64,000 nt of DNA from NCBI RefSeq assembly GCF_000373585.1, contig NZ_KB891907.1, positions 227,526-291,525 on the forward strand, written 5' to 3'. Made by a program: the position numbers and the translations under genes. Positions 51,512 to 60,129 of this stretch are shown in pieces; the stretch's first letter is position 1, and the number at the start of each line of letters is the position of its first letter. This DNA comes from Streptomyces sp. MspMP-M5. Lineage in GTDB: Bacteria; Actinomycetota; Actinomycetes; Streptomycetales; Streptomycetaceae. Under the pieces are notes generated by a model. It was not told where the DNA came from. It saw nothing but the letters and a program-made list of their open reading frames with translations, and made no database searches.

Positions 51512-51982
51512 ATGCATTCCGGCACCCCCCAACAGCTTGTCGGTTCCTGGCGACTCGTCTCCTACCGGCTCAGCGGCTCCGACGCCGCGTACCCGTTGGG
51601 CAAGGACGCGCATGGCCTGATCATCTACACCGACGACGGCCACATGTCCGTTCAGATCAGCGCCCCGGGCCGGTCTGCGTACACCGACGGCGAGGTGCAC
51701 GGCGGCACTGGCGCCGAGCAGGCCGAGGCGGCACGCGGCTACCTCGCTTATGCGGGCACCTACACCGTCACCGACGACATCATCGAGCACCACGTCGAGC
51801 ACAGTCTCTTCCCGAACTGGGAGAACAACGTCCTGCCCCGGCGCGCCACCCTGGACGAGAACCACCGGCTCCACCTGAAACTCGTCAAGCCGGTCATCGT
51901 AGAAGGACAAGAGCGCGGCGGCGTCCTGACGTGGGAACGCGCCGAGTCACCCGGGAACCCCTCGAAGTCAAAAATGAAGTGA
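51512..51982 (+). CDS. Lipocalin-like domain protein
   Basis: 156 residues. LVGSWRLVSYRLSGSDAAYPLGKDAHGLIIYTDDGHMSVQI and AYAGTYTVTDDIIEHHVEHSLFPNWENN match the lipocalin-like (Lipocalin_5) family, in which GSWRL-SY opens the barrel and YAGTYTV lies in the middle. No signal peptide. Some members bind small hydrophobic ligands or sit in polyketide clusters; here the only partner is the divergent GlxA-type regulator. Confidence 0.85.
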   Translation: MHSGTPQQLVGSWRLVSYRLSGSDAAYPLGKDAHGLIIYTDDGHMSVQISAPGRSAYTDGEVHGGTGAEQAEAARGYLAYAGTYTVTDDIIEHHVEHSLFPNWENNVLPRRATLDENHRLHLKLVKPVIVEGQERGGVLTWERAESPGNPSKSKMK

Positions 51983-52495
51983 TCGTGCCCCCGGCCAGGC
52001 GGGCGAGTCTTGCCCGGAGCGAGGCGGTCTGTCGCCAGTGTTGTTCAGGGCGGAGCAAGGTGCCGGAGGCCCAAGAGGCGTTGCCTTGGTCGGGCTGCGG
52101 ACCTGCGGACCTGGGTACCCACTTGAGTCTTTGGCTCAGGGGCGGGGGCTTCCCTGCCACTCAGAGCGACGAAGTCCCGCCATGGCTCTGTCCAGTTCGC
52201 GTTCCGTAGATCCCGAGTGGATGCCTCGGTGAGATCCCCAAGGAACCGTGTGGCATCGTTTTGGAAGGTCACCGGATCGTCCAGGCGGCAGGATTCCCAG
52301 AGTTCTTGTCCGCGCGTCTCATGGCGACCTCTGTTCGCAACAGCTCCGCCACGGTCAAGCCGCGGCCGACACAGGCCCTGTTGCTGTTCGGTCCCCTCGC
52401 AGTCCTCGGTGCTGTCATTGTGTGCCGCATCGGCCGCCAGGCGATGGTCTGCGGGGCGATGTGGTCGCGCCCGGCCGCGTCGTCCATGTTTGGAT
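51983..52495. other. Gene-free stretch with atypical composition
   Basis: 513 nt with weaker third-position bias in every frame than neighbouring DNA. Antisense frames give no recognisable domain. It contains weak inverted segments but no clear promoter. Possibly eroded DNA at the edge of an acquired segment; nothing more can be said. Confidence 0.45.
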
Positions 52496-54127
52496 GTGTT
52501 GGTGATTGTTAACGCACAGGAAACATCCGAGTCGCAGATATACATCGACCGCATTCTGGAGCACTGGAACCACGACGAGGACGCCGAGGCGCTCGTCCAG
52601 GGGACGCACCGACTGACCAGAGGGGAGGCTCGGCGGCAACTGTTCAGGCTGGGGCACGCGCTGCGCGGGCAGGGGCTCGCGCCCGGCGACGGAGTGGGGC
52701 TGTTTCTGGCCAACCGCGTGGACTCCGTCCTCGCGCAGCTCGCCGTCCATCTCATCGGCTGTCGCGTTGTGTTCCTGCCGCCCGAGCCGGGGCCCGGCGA
52801 ACTCGCCGCGCTGGTCGAGCAGTCCCGGGCGCGCGCCGTGGTCACCGACCCGACCTTCGCTGGGCGGGCCGCCGACGCGGCCGGCCGCAGCATCCACAAC
52901 CCCGTACTGCTCAGCCTCGGGCCCTGTGAGCAGCAGTGCCCGGACCTGCTGGCCCTGGCCGCCGACTGCCCGGACGTGCGCCCGGAGGGCGTGCCCGCCC
53001 CGGGAGCGGACGAGGCCATCACCGTCCTCTACACCGGCGGCACCCTGGGCCGACCCAAGCTGGCCGCGCACAGCCACCGGCTCTACAACATGCTGGTGGA
53101 CATGGTGGATGACGCCCAGCAGGACTCCGGCTCAACGTTCTTCCCGGCCATGGACCAGGGTACGGACAGGGTGCTCGCCGCCACACTGCTCACGCACGGC
53201 AGCGGTCACCTCACGTCGCTCCAGGCTCTGGTGACTGGCTCCGCCCTCGTCGTGCTGCCCGAGTTCGAAGCGGGCGCGGCGTTGGCGGTGCTGCGCGAGG
53301 AGCGCATCACCGCCACCATGTTCGTACCGCCCATGCTGTACGCGGTGCTCGACCACCCGGAGTGCAAGCCGGGTGCCCTGCCCGCGCTGCGGCGGATCGT
53401 TGTCGGCGGCGCGGCCACGTCGCCAAGTCGGCTGCAGCAGGCAGTCGAGGTGTTCGGGCCCGTGGTCAGCCAGGGCTACGGGCAGTCGGAGGCGCTCGGA
53501 ATCACCGCGTTCGGTGCGGAGGATCTCGCCTCGGAGGGAGCCCGGCGTCCCGAACTCTGGCGCAGCTGCGGTCGCGCGATATCCGACGTCGAGATCGAGA
53601 TCCGTGGTGAAGACAGCACGGAGGCACTGCCCGTCAGGCAGGTCGGCGAAGTGTGCGTCCATGGGGAGCCGGTGATGCTCGGCTACTACGAGGACCCGGA
53701 GCGGACCGCGGCGGCACTGCAGGATGGCTGGCTGCGCACGGGGGACATGGGTTATCTCGATGCCGAGGGGTACCTCTACCTCGTCGACCGGGCCAAGGAC
53801 ATCATCGTCACCGGCAGCACCAGCGACAACGTGTACTCGAGGGTGCTGGAGGACTTCCTCCTCACGCTGCCCGGTGTGCGCAACGCGGCGGCGGTGGGGA
53901 TGCCGGACGAGGAGTACGGGGAGGCCGTGCAGATCTTCCTGGCCACGGCCGAGGGCGCTGACGTCGACCCGGAGGCGGTCGGCGCGGCGGTGACCGCCGA
54001 GTTGGGCGAGCTGTACACGCCACGGGAGACAGTGCTGCTGGATCAGCTGCCGACAACCAAGGTGGGCAAGGTGGACAAGAAGGCGCTGCGCGCAGCGTGG
54101 ACGAGCGGGGCCTTGAGCAAGCCGTAG
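52496..54127 (+). CDS. Adenylate-forming (AMP-binding) ligase, orphan
   Basis: About 543 residues. The start is unclear: GTG at 52496 or 52502, neither with a good binding site. ANL-family motifs: TVLYTGGTLGRPKLAAHSH (phosphate loop), MFVPPMLYAVLDHP, VSQGYGQSEALGITAFG, GWLRTGDMGYLDAEGYLYLVDRAKDIIVTG, and the catalytic Lys in PTTKVGKVDKKALRAAW. The YTGG replaces the more common YTSG. Activates a carboxylic acid with ATP and loads it on CoA or a carrier protein; NDEE-like EYGEAVQIFL supports acyl-CoA synthetase. No carrier, synthase or transport gene is adjacent, and GC bias is a little lower than average here, suggesting transfer. Confidence 0.88.
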   Translation: MLVIVNAQETSESQIYIDRILEHWNHDEDAEALVQGTHRLTRGEARRQLFRLGHALRGQGLAPGDGVGLFLANRVDSVLAQLAVHLIGCRVVFLPPEPGPGELAALVEQSRARAVVTDPTFAGRAADAAGRSIHNPVLLSLGPCEQQCPDLLALAADCPDVRPEGVPAPGADEAITVLYTGGTLGRPKLAAHSHRLYNMLVDMVDDAQQDSGSTFFPAMDQGTDRVLAATLLTHGSGHLTSLQALVTGSALVVLPEFEAGAALAVLREERITATMFVPPMLYAVLDHPECKPGALPALRRIVVGGAATSPSRLQQAVEVFGPVVSQGYGQSEALGITAFGAEDLASEGARRPELWRSCGRAISDVEIEIRGEDSTEALPVRQVGEVCVHGEPVMLGYYEDPERTAAALQDGWLRTGDMGYLDAEGYLYLVDRAKDIIVTGSTSDNVYSRVLEDFLLTLPGVRNAAAVGMPDEEYGEAVQIFLATAEGADVDPEAVGAAVTAELGELYTPRETVLLDQLPTTKVGKVDKKALRAAWTSGALSKP

Positions 54128-54533
54128 GTCCACCTCGGCCTTCCGCCCTTTCACCGCGAAAGGGCGGAGGGCCGGCGCCGCTGTCCTGTGGTCTTGTCGG
54201 GAGGTCGCTCTTCACCGAGGACCTGTCGACGACTGGTTCCCGTCAAGGGGGCGTGGCTGACGACGTGGAGAGCGAGGGTGAGTGCTGCGCTGGTGGCCGG
54301 CGGGAGTTGGCCGCGGAGGGCCTCTGCGGCCGACAACTCGTTTGCGGGGCCGTCCGTCTGAACACGGCGTAGAAGACGGACCCGTGCCGTGAACGGGATC
54401 GGCGAGCTGGGCGATGGGCTCTCTGCCCTTAGCCTCTTGCCGTGCTTGGCCGTCACACACGAGGTGGACGAGGCACGATGCGGCGTGACTTCGCGCTTCG
54501 ACTTGCGCCCTCGCCTGCGACAGGATGGGTGCC
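54128..54533. other. Gene-free stretch after the ligase
   Basis: 406 nt: a strong hairpin at 54136-54174, then ~350 nt with no supportable gene. A leftward frame (54456-54151) has 101 codons but only weak codon bias and no recognised motif. Confidence 0.45.
54136..54174 (+). terminator. Terminator after the ligase gene
   Basis: CGGCCTTCCGCCCTTTC / GAAAGGGCGGAGGGCCG, 17-bp stem with one G-T pair and a 5-nt loop, 9 nt past the stop codon. Confidence 0.85.
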
Positions 54534-55067
54534 ATGACCGAGATTCGCACCCCCCGTCTCCTCCTCCGCCGCTGGTGTGACAACGACCTGGCCCCTATGG
54601 CGGAGATCCATGCGGACCCGCAGGTCATGCGCTGGATCGGCGACGGTTCGGTTCGCGATCTGGAGCGCACGGCGGAGGACATCGAGCGGTGGGAGGAGGA
54701 GTGGGATGAGGAGGGGTTCGGCCTCTTCGCCGTCGAGCTGCTGGCCTCGGGTGAGCTGGCAGGCTTCGCGGGTCTTTCCGTGCCCACATTCCTGCCTGAG
54801 GTGCTGCCTGCCGTGGAGATCGGCTGGCGGCTCGGTCGGCAGTTCTGGGGCCAGGGGTACGCGTCCGAAGCCGCTCACGCGGCACTGGAGTTCGCGCTCC
54901 AGGACCGCGGCCTCGACGGCGTCATCAGCATCGCCCGAGTGGGCAACGACGCTTCCGAGAACGTGATGCGCAAGCTTGGCATGGTGCCGGAGCGCGAAAC
55001 CAAGCACCCGGTGTACGGCCACCCGCTGCGCGTTCACACCATCGATCTCTCCGAGTATCACGCGTGA
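54534..55067 (+). CDS. GNAT acetyltransferase, RimJ/RimL type
   Basis: 177 residues from the second of two close ATGs (54525 and 54534); TEIRTPRLLLRRWCDNDLAPMAEIHADPQVMRWIG is the standard RimJ/RimL opening, and AGGATGGG would then be the binding site. EIGWRLGRQFWGQGYASEAAHAALEFAL is the acetyl-CoA loop; VGNDASENVMRKLGM the C-terminal signature. Acetylates an amino group on a protein, antibiotic or small molecule; target unknown. Confidence 0.9.
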   Translation: MTEIRTPRLLLRRWCDNDLAPMAEIHADPQVMRWIGDGSVRDLERTAEDIERWEEEWDEEGFGLFAVELLASGELAGFAGLSVPTFLPEVLPAVEIGWRLGRQFWGQGYASEAAHAALEFALQDRGLDGVISIARVGNDASENVMRKLGMVPERETKHPVYGHPLRVHTIDLSEYHA

Positions 55068-55616
55068 GCTGATCGGGCCGCCCCAGCCGCCGTCGTCCTG
55101 GCGTGGTGCAGGCGGCATGGTTAAACGCGGTAGGAATCTGCCGAGTCCGCGGGGGCAGAACGGGGTGCTATCTGACAGACGGGTCGGCGGGCGCGGGCGA
55201 GCGAGTGCAGCGTGTCAATGGTGCTCTGCGTCACGGAAACGATGATGCACGGACCCACTGACAACAGGTTGTCGAAAGCGTCTTCTCATGTCCACGGTCT
55301 GGGTCGGGGCCGCTTGTGCAGGTGGGGGCCTTGCAGTTCAAGCGCCTCGACGGTGTTGGTGAGACGCCCGTGAGAGATAGTGACAGGTGAGGCACCTCCT
55401 GGGCACCCTCGCCGGCCGGCTCAGGGGAGCTGACCGCCGACCGGCTTGCACGGTTGCGTATTTGAAGGTTCAGAGGGGGCGCCGTCCCAAGGCTCCGCCG
55501 GGTCCGACGCCGTCGGCTGCCTCCAGCGGGTGGACCCGGTTGCGGGCCGAGCCGGACTGCTCCTTGGCGTCGGACAGCGGGTCGGATGTCATGGCGTTCC
55601 CTGGGCCGGCCCGGCC
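55068..55616. other. Gene-free stretch, possibly decayed
   Basis: 549 nt. Codon bias is weak in all frames, with in-frame stops everywhere on both strands. A leftward stretch around 55312-55390 (ISHGRLTNTVEALELQGPHL) looks like a scrap of a coding sequence but cannot be assigned. No clear promoter for the downstream leftward reductase end. Confidence 0.4.
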
Positions 55617-56726
55617 TCAGGGCGTGGCATGGACTTCGGCTTCGGCCAGTGCCGGGTAGTCCGTGTAGCCGCGGTGGTCACCGCCGTAGAAGGTCGTGTG
55701 GTCGGCCGGGGCGACGGGGCTGCCGTTGCGGAGCCGTGCCACCAGGTCGGGGTTGGAGATGTACAGGGTGCCGAAGGCCAGGATGTCGGCCAGGCCGTCC
55801 TCGATCAGGTGCAGGTCGTCCGGCCCGGAGGGCCAGGAGTCCGGTGTCTCGTGCGGGTTGAGCATGAAGGCCGAGGGCCAGGCGGTGCGCAGGCGGCCGG
55901 TGAGCGCGCGGCGCCCGGGGAACTCGAAGACGTGGAGGTAGGCCAGGTCGCCCCGCAGCTCGGACACCAGGGCCGCGTACAGGTCGTCGACGTCGGTCTC
56001 GGTGAGACCGTGGGCGGGGCAGCCGGGTGAGATCCGCAGGGCCAGGCGCTGCGGGCCGATCCGGGCGGCCACGGCGTCCACCAGTTCCAGCACGAAGCGG
56101 ATGCGACCCGCGCGGGAGCCGCCGTAGCGGTCGGTGCGGCGATTGGCGTTGTCGGACAGGAACTGCTGGATCAAGTAACCGTAGGCGCCGTGCAGTTCGA
56201 CGCCGTTGAAGCCGGCCCGTATGGCGTTGTGCGCGGCCTGCGCGAAGTCTTCGATGGTCTCCTGGATCTGCGTGACGCTCAGTTGGTGTGGCACGGGGAA
56301 GGGCTTGCGGACGGCGGGTTCGGCGCCGCTGACGCGCACGACACCCTCGGCTGCCACGGGCGAGGGGGCGACGGGATGCAGTCCGTCGCCGAGGAGTTGG
56401 GGGTGACTGTTGCGCCCGGCGTGCATGAGCTGGGCGTAGATCCGGCCGCCCGCCGCGTGCACCGCGTCGGTGACCGGGCGCCAGGACCGTACCTGCCGCT
56501 CGTCGTGCAGGCCGGGGGTGTCGGTGTATCCCTGGCCCACCCGGCTGGGCTGTATCGCTTCGGCGACGATCAGGCCCGCGGTGCTGCGCTGCGCGTAGTA
56601 CTCGGCCATCGACGCCGTGGCGGACAGGCCCTCGCCGTAGGCGCGGCGGCGGGTCAGTGGTGCCATGGCGATGCGGTTGGGCAGTGTCATCGAGCCCACG
56701 GAGATGGGGTCGAAGGCGGTGGGCAT
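55617..56726 (-). CDS. Old yellow enzyme family alkene reductase
   Basis: 369 residues, family length. FMN barrel: FDPISVGSMTLPNRIAMAPLTRRRA (first strand with Thr/Ala around the flavin), GLIVAEAIQPSRVGQGYTDTPG, AQLMHAGRNSHPQL (His/Asn pair that binds the substrate carbonyl), FNGVELHGAYGYLIQQFLSDNANRRTDRYGGS, and FGTLYISNPDLVARLRNG (phosphate site). Reduces activated C=C bonds with NAD(P)H. ATG at 56726 with GGGAAGGAA upstream. No genes nearby point to a specific substrate. Confidence 0.94.
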   Translation of the reverse strand: MPTAFDPISVGSMTLPNRIAMAPLTRRRAYGEGLSATASMAEYYAQRSTAGLIVAEAIQPSRVGQGYTDTPGLHDERQVRSWRPVTDAVHAAGGRIYAQLMHAGRNSHPQLLGDGLHPVAPSPVAAEGVVRVSGAEPAVRKPFPVPHQLSVTQIQETIEDFAQAAHNAIRAGFNGVELHGAYGYLIQQFLSDNANRRTDRYGGSRAGRIRFVLELVDAVAARIGPQRLALRISPGCPAHGLTETDVDDLYAALVSELRGDLAYLHVFEFPGRRALTGRLRTAWPSAFMLNPHETPDSWPSGPDDLHLIEDGLADILAFGTLYISNPDLVARLRNGSPVAPADHTTFYGGDHRGYTDYPALAEAEVHATP

Positions 56727-56934
56727 AGCGCGGGTTCCTTCCCTGGGGGAGTCGGTGTGGACGTCGCCAACCCTGGCCAACGCCCTCCCTCAAAGCCAGT
56801 TGACCTGGTACTTCCGGCGATATCCGACGGCGGGCCCGGCACCCTGGCGATTTCTTCCGCACTGTGTGAGACGGGCGTCGATCAGACAGGCAAGGAGGGA
56901 GCACCCGGACGCCCCTTCAGGCGATCCGAGCAGC

Positions 56935-57491
56935 TCAGCGTCGCCGGCCCGGTGTACGCCGGACCGGAACGCCTTGCTGCGGACGGCCGTTCTGTTTGAC
57001 GGTCCGTGTCACCGGCGCGGTCTCCACCGACCGGATGCCGGGAGCTGCGCCACCGGGCCGGTCAGGTAGGCGTACAGCGCTTGGGCGTCGCGGCATTGCA
57101 CGCTCGCGTACAGGTTGGTCGGACCGGTCGTCGCGGCGGCGAAGCTCACTTCCGGATGGCCGGCCAGGGCCTCGCCTGCGGCGGACAGCGCGCCCGGTGA
57201 CACCGACAGCCACAACGAGGCCATCGACCGCAGGCCCGGCAACTCCGCGTCGAAGTCGACGTCGAAGTACACCACCGAGGTGCGACGCGGCTCGGTGAGC
57301 CGCCGTCGCACCGAGGTCTGCGACCAGCCCGTGACGGACGCCAGGGCCTGGTAGCCGACGCGGCCGTCCTCTGCGAGCGATTCCAGCAGCGCATGATCCT
57401 GGTCCGACAACGTCACGTGCTCGCCGTCCGAGTCGGCCTCCGGCGGCTGCAGCGCGGCGCACTGTGCGACGGTGAGCGGACCGTGTTTCAC
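56935..57491 (-). pseudogene. Lrp/AsnC regulator: 5'-truncated and frameshifted
   Basis: One frame (57491-57009) encodes a helix-turn-helix (LSDQDHALLESLAEDGRVGYQALASVTGWSQTSVRRRL) and most of an AsnC ligand domain (LWLSVSPGALSAAGEALAGHPEVSFAAATTGPTNLYASVQ). At about 57045-57055 the frame is lost: the proper ending GIRSVETAPVTRTVKQ is found only in the next frame, running to 56935. The start, LTVAQCAALQPPEADSDGE, looks like the linker between the two halves of a long (~330-residue) Lrp protein, so the first half is gone. Probably non-functional. Confidence 0.75.
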
Positions 57492-57500
57492 CAGCGGACC

Positions 57501-57776
57501 CTAGCCAGCAGTGAGGAGTTCAGCCCGCTCTGGGCCACCCGCGGCGTGACCACCCGCCCCACGGGAGGAGCCGAACTCGCGCACCACCTGTGGCAGGGCC
57601 TTGAGGACCGTCGTGGAGTGGTCGAACTGCCCGACATCGCTGAGCTGCTGGTCGGCCCCGTGGGAAGCCGGCTGACGTTGGCAGTACAGGGAATTCGTAA
57701 AGGAGACATCCTTGTCGCCCCTGGCGTGAAAGAGGCGCACCGGGACTGCGGGCCGCCAGTCACAGGTGGTATCCAT
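57501..57776 (-). pseudogene. Alpha/beta hydrolase, C-terminal fragment
   Basis: About 90 residues: WRPAVPVRLFHARGDKDVSFTNSLYCQRQ, then DVGQFDHSTTVLKALPQVVREFG. This is the end of a secreted lipase/prolyl-oligopeptidase-like hydrolase, where the GDKDV carries the catalytic Asp and FDHS the catalytic His. The nucleophile half and signal peptide are absent, and the fragment begins exactly where the transposase remnant lies, so a deletion or insertion removed the rest. Confidence 0.6.
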
Positions 57777-58040
57777 TGCCGCTGCGGCAGGTGGTCCCCG
57801 GCGGCGTCACCATCGATGACTTCCGCATCAACCCAGCCGCCGGCACCGCGACCTGCCCCGGCCGGACGCACCGCCAACCTCGGCCAGGTCAAAGGGGATG
57901 GCGCCCGCACCGCCCAGTTCAAGCGTCTCTGTGCCGACTGCCCCCTGCGCGGGCGTTGCACCCTCGACCTCCGCCGACTGATCAACCTCGGACTCGCCCA
58001 AACCGGCACCACCTGGCACCTCACCCCGGCCACCGCATAG
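57776..58040 (+). pseudogene. IS1182-type transposase fragment (frameshifted)
   Basis: LRQVVPGGVTIDDFRINPAAGTATCPG (one frame) continues in another frame as PAGRTANLGQ...FKRLCADCPLRGRCT, after a shift near 57855. VPGGFTVDDFTVD-AGTVTCPAG and FGA-CR-CPLR-RCT are hallmarks of the middle of IS1182-family transposases. Only ~85 of ~500 residues remain, with no DDE core and no terminal inverted repeats seen. A dead remnant; it marks past IS activity. Confidence 0.7.
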
Positions 58041-58100
58041 CGAAAAGGGGCCGCCCGGCCCACGGCCGGACAGCCCCAACAACAAGATTTCAGCAGTTTT

Positions 58101-59166
58101 CTAGGCGGACTTGGCCGTCGCGCGGACACCGAAGTGGACGTACCGGCTACTGTCGGCGAGGGCGTAGAACACGACGGGTATCCAGGCGTCCTTCTCGTTG
58201 CGGCGGCCGGCGAACACCGTCTTCACCGGTGTGTGCGAGACCGGGGTCAGGTGCCAGACCAGCGGGTCGAAGGTGCCCGCCAGGCCGTCCGCGCCCTCGT
58301 ACCTCAGCCGCAGGGTGCCCGGGCCGCCGTCGCCGTCGGTGATGGTCATCAGGAAGCCCTCGCGCTTATAGCTGCCGAGGAACGGCTCCGTCTCCACCGC
58401 CACGGGTTCGGAGGCCGGCGCGAACGCGGGCATGGTGACCCCGGCGAGTTCGGCGCACAGCTCGCGGCAGAGTGCCTCGAAGACCTTGGGTGCAGCCCCG
58501 CCGCCGTTGGTCAACAGGGCGATGGCGAGGCCCTTCTCCGGGATGGCGCGCAGGTAGGCGAGCTGGCCGAAGGTACTGCCGTCGTGGCCGAAGCCGCGCA
58601 CGCCGTCCCACTCGTAGGCCGACGGTCTGCGCGCCCTCGATGTAGCGGGCCAGGCAGTCGTCGCCGCGGCCGGTGTCGTTGACGTAGTCACCCTCGATGC
58701 CGCTTGTGTGGTTGAGCAGTTGGCGCGGCGTGATCGTCTCGGTGGCCCCGGCGTCGGCGACCGCGAAGTCCGGTAGGACGTCCGCGACGGGCGCGTCGAG
58801 CTCCAGCTTCCCGGCGTCGGCGAGCAGCACCACCATGGCGGCGGTGTAGCCCTTGCTGACGGAGCCGATCGGGAACACGGAGTCCGGGGTCACCGCGACG
58901 CCGGTGCCGGTGTGCAGGATGCCGGCGGCCACCTCGTGGATCTCGCCGTCGGCGAGGACGGCGAGGGCGCCGCCGGGGATGTGGTGGGCGGCGAGGAGCT
59001 CGCCGAGCCGGGTCTGTCAGCGGGCGGTGTCGAACGCCGGGGTGCCGTCGCTCACGCCCAGCGCGCGGTCGACCGTACGGGCCACGTCACGGTCGGTCTG
59101 TTCCAGGATCCTGGCCACCTCCTGGTCGACGAGGTTCGGCACCTCCCGGCGCAGGTTTTCCGACAT
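58101..59166 (-). pseudogene. Serine hydrolase (beta-lactamase family), disrupted
   Basis: Three pieces in order. (1) 59166-59017: 49 residues (SENLRREVPNLVDQEVARIL...) ending in a TGA. (2) Same frame after the stop, 59016 to about 58640: LGELLAAHHIPGGALAVLADG, the SxxK region IGSVSKGYTAAM and LLNHTSGIEGDY. (3) A different frame, about 58640-58101: EWDGVRGFGHDGSTFGQLAYLRAIPEKGLAIALLTNGG and a C-terminal lipocalin-like barrel. The ~100+ residues carrying the catalytic Tyr (YxN) and the middle of the domain are absent between 2 and 3. So one nonsense codon and one frame-changing deletion. Confidence 0.8.
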
Positions 59167-59217
59167 GCTGTCTCCCTCATGGTCACGGTGGACGGGGCGC
59201 GGGCGGGGGCCGGCCGG

Positions 59218-60024
59218 CTAGCCGGCGCTGCGGGACCGTCGGCCGATGAGCCCGGTCAGCGAGGCGAGCGTCGTGCGCGGCGGCTGCCGGAGGTCGCGGT
59301 CCGGGTGCAGGACGGTGCGGAATGCCGCCCAGGTGAGTGCGCCGAGGGCGAAGCCGTAGCAGGAGACCAGCCCGTGCCCGTTCTCCTGCGCGAACCACAT
59401 CGCCAGCCCGAGCACCGGCACGCCGAGCGCCAGCAGCCGGTTCTTGCGGACGGCCTTGCCGCGACGCGTGCCCTCGTCGTCGGAGCCCTCCCCGGCGGCC
59501 TTGCCGGAGTTCTCGTCGGCACCGCCGCGCAGCAGCAGGGCCGCGGCCAGCGTCGCGCCCAGGAAGTAGGTGGCACCGGAACTGCCGGCGAAGTTGCGGG
59601 GGTCGGTGCTGTGGGTGGTCTGGCCCCACAGTTTGTCGATCTGCTCCGGGAGCAGGATGCCTGCGGCGAACAGGCCGAGCGTCAGCGGCGCACCCCAGAA
59701 CCAGTCGGCGAAGGCCGCGACGGCGGCGAGGGTGGCGATGTTCCAGGCCGCTCCGCCGAGGCCGCCGTTCTGCATGAAGACCGAGGTGACCACGCGCCAC
59801 CAGCCGGACTTCGACGGGTCCGCGTCGAGCGCGCCCATCGCCCCCGACCAGCAGAGCTGGAGGGCCACCCCGGCGAGCGCGAGCCCGGTCAGGCCGACGC
59901 CGGCCCAGGGGATCCGCCGTCGGCCCAGTGTGTTCTGGCCGACCAGGGCCAGACCGCCGTTGAACATCAGCACCATCAGTGCCGCCGTGGTCACGTTGAA
60001 CAGCAGGATGTCCATCGTCACCAC
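59218..60024 (-). CDS. Polytopic membrane protein, rhomboid-like
   Basis: 268 residues, about six spans. FAGSSGATYFLGATLAAALLL resembles the rhomboid GxSG catalytic-serine span, and ENGHGLVSCYGFALGALTW resembles the span with the catalytic His followed by Gly-x3-Gly packing. VFMQNGGLGGAAWNIATLAAVAAFADWFWG is like the L1/second-span region. A ~30-residue charged loop (DENSGKAAGEGSDDEGTRRG) separates the two motifs. Rhomboid-type intramembrane protease is therefore plausible but not certain. Encoded 51 nt upstream of the broken serine hydrolase and divergent from the TetR gene. Start at 60024 or 60015. Confidence 0.7.
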   Translation of the reverse strand: MVTMDILLFNVTTAALMVLMFNGGLALVGQNTLGRRRIPWAGVGLTGLALAGVALQLCWSGAMGALDADPSKSGWWRVVTSVFMQNGGLGGAAWNIATLAAVAAFADWFWGAPLTLGLFAAGILLPEQIDKLWGQTTHSTDPRNFAGSSGATYFLGATLAAALLLRGGADENSGKAAGEGSDDEGTRRGKAVRKNRLLALGVPVLGLAMWFAQENGHGLVSCYGFALGALTWAAFRTVLHPDRDLRQPPRTTLASLTGLIGRRSRSAG

Positions 60025-60082
60025 CCCCCTCCAAGCCGGTGTTCGATTTCGCTGATCACGACATTAGCGCGACCCGGGGCTT

Positions 60083-60101
60083 TTTCAAACACTGTTTGAA
60101 A
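60083..60101. promoter_or_regulatory. Perfect 19-bp palindrome, TetR operator
   Basis: TTTCAAACA-C-TGTTTGAAA in the 105-bp spacer between the rhomboid-like gene and the TetR gene, 28 bp before the TetR start. Symmetric arms of 9 bp are typical of TetR-family sites. Confidence 0.85.
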
Positions 60102-60129
60102 GCTGGGCGCGGCTCGCTAGACTGCGACC

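Noticed and set aside
51983..52495. Insertion sequence in the gene-free stretch
   Set aside because: No transposase motif, inverted termini or target-site duplication could be identified by eye.
54151..54456. Leftward 101-codon frame after the ligase
   Set aside because: Weak codon bias, overlaps the ligase terminator, no motif or binding site.
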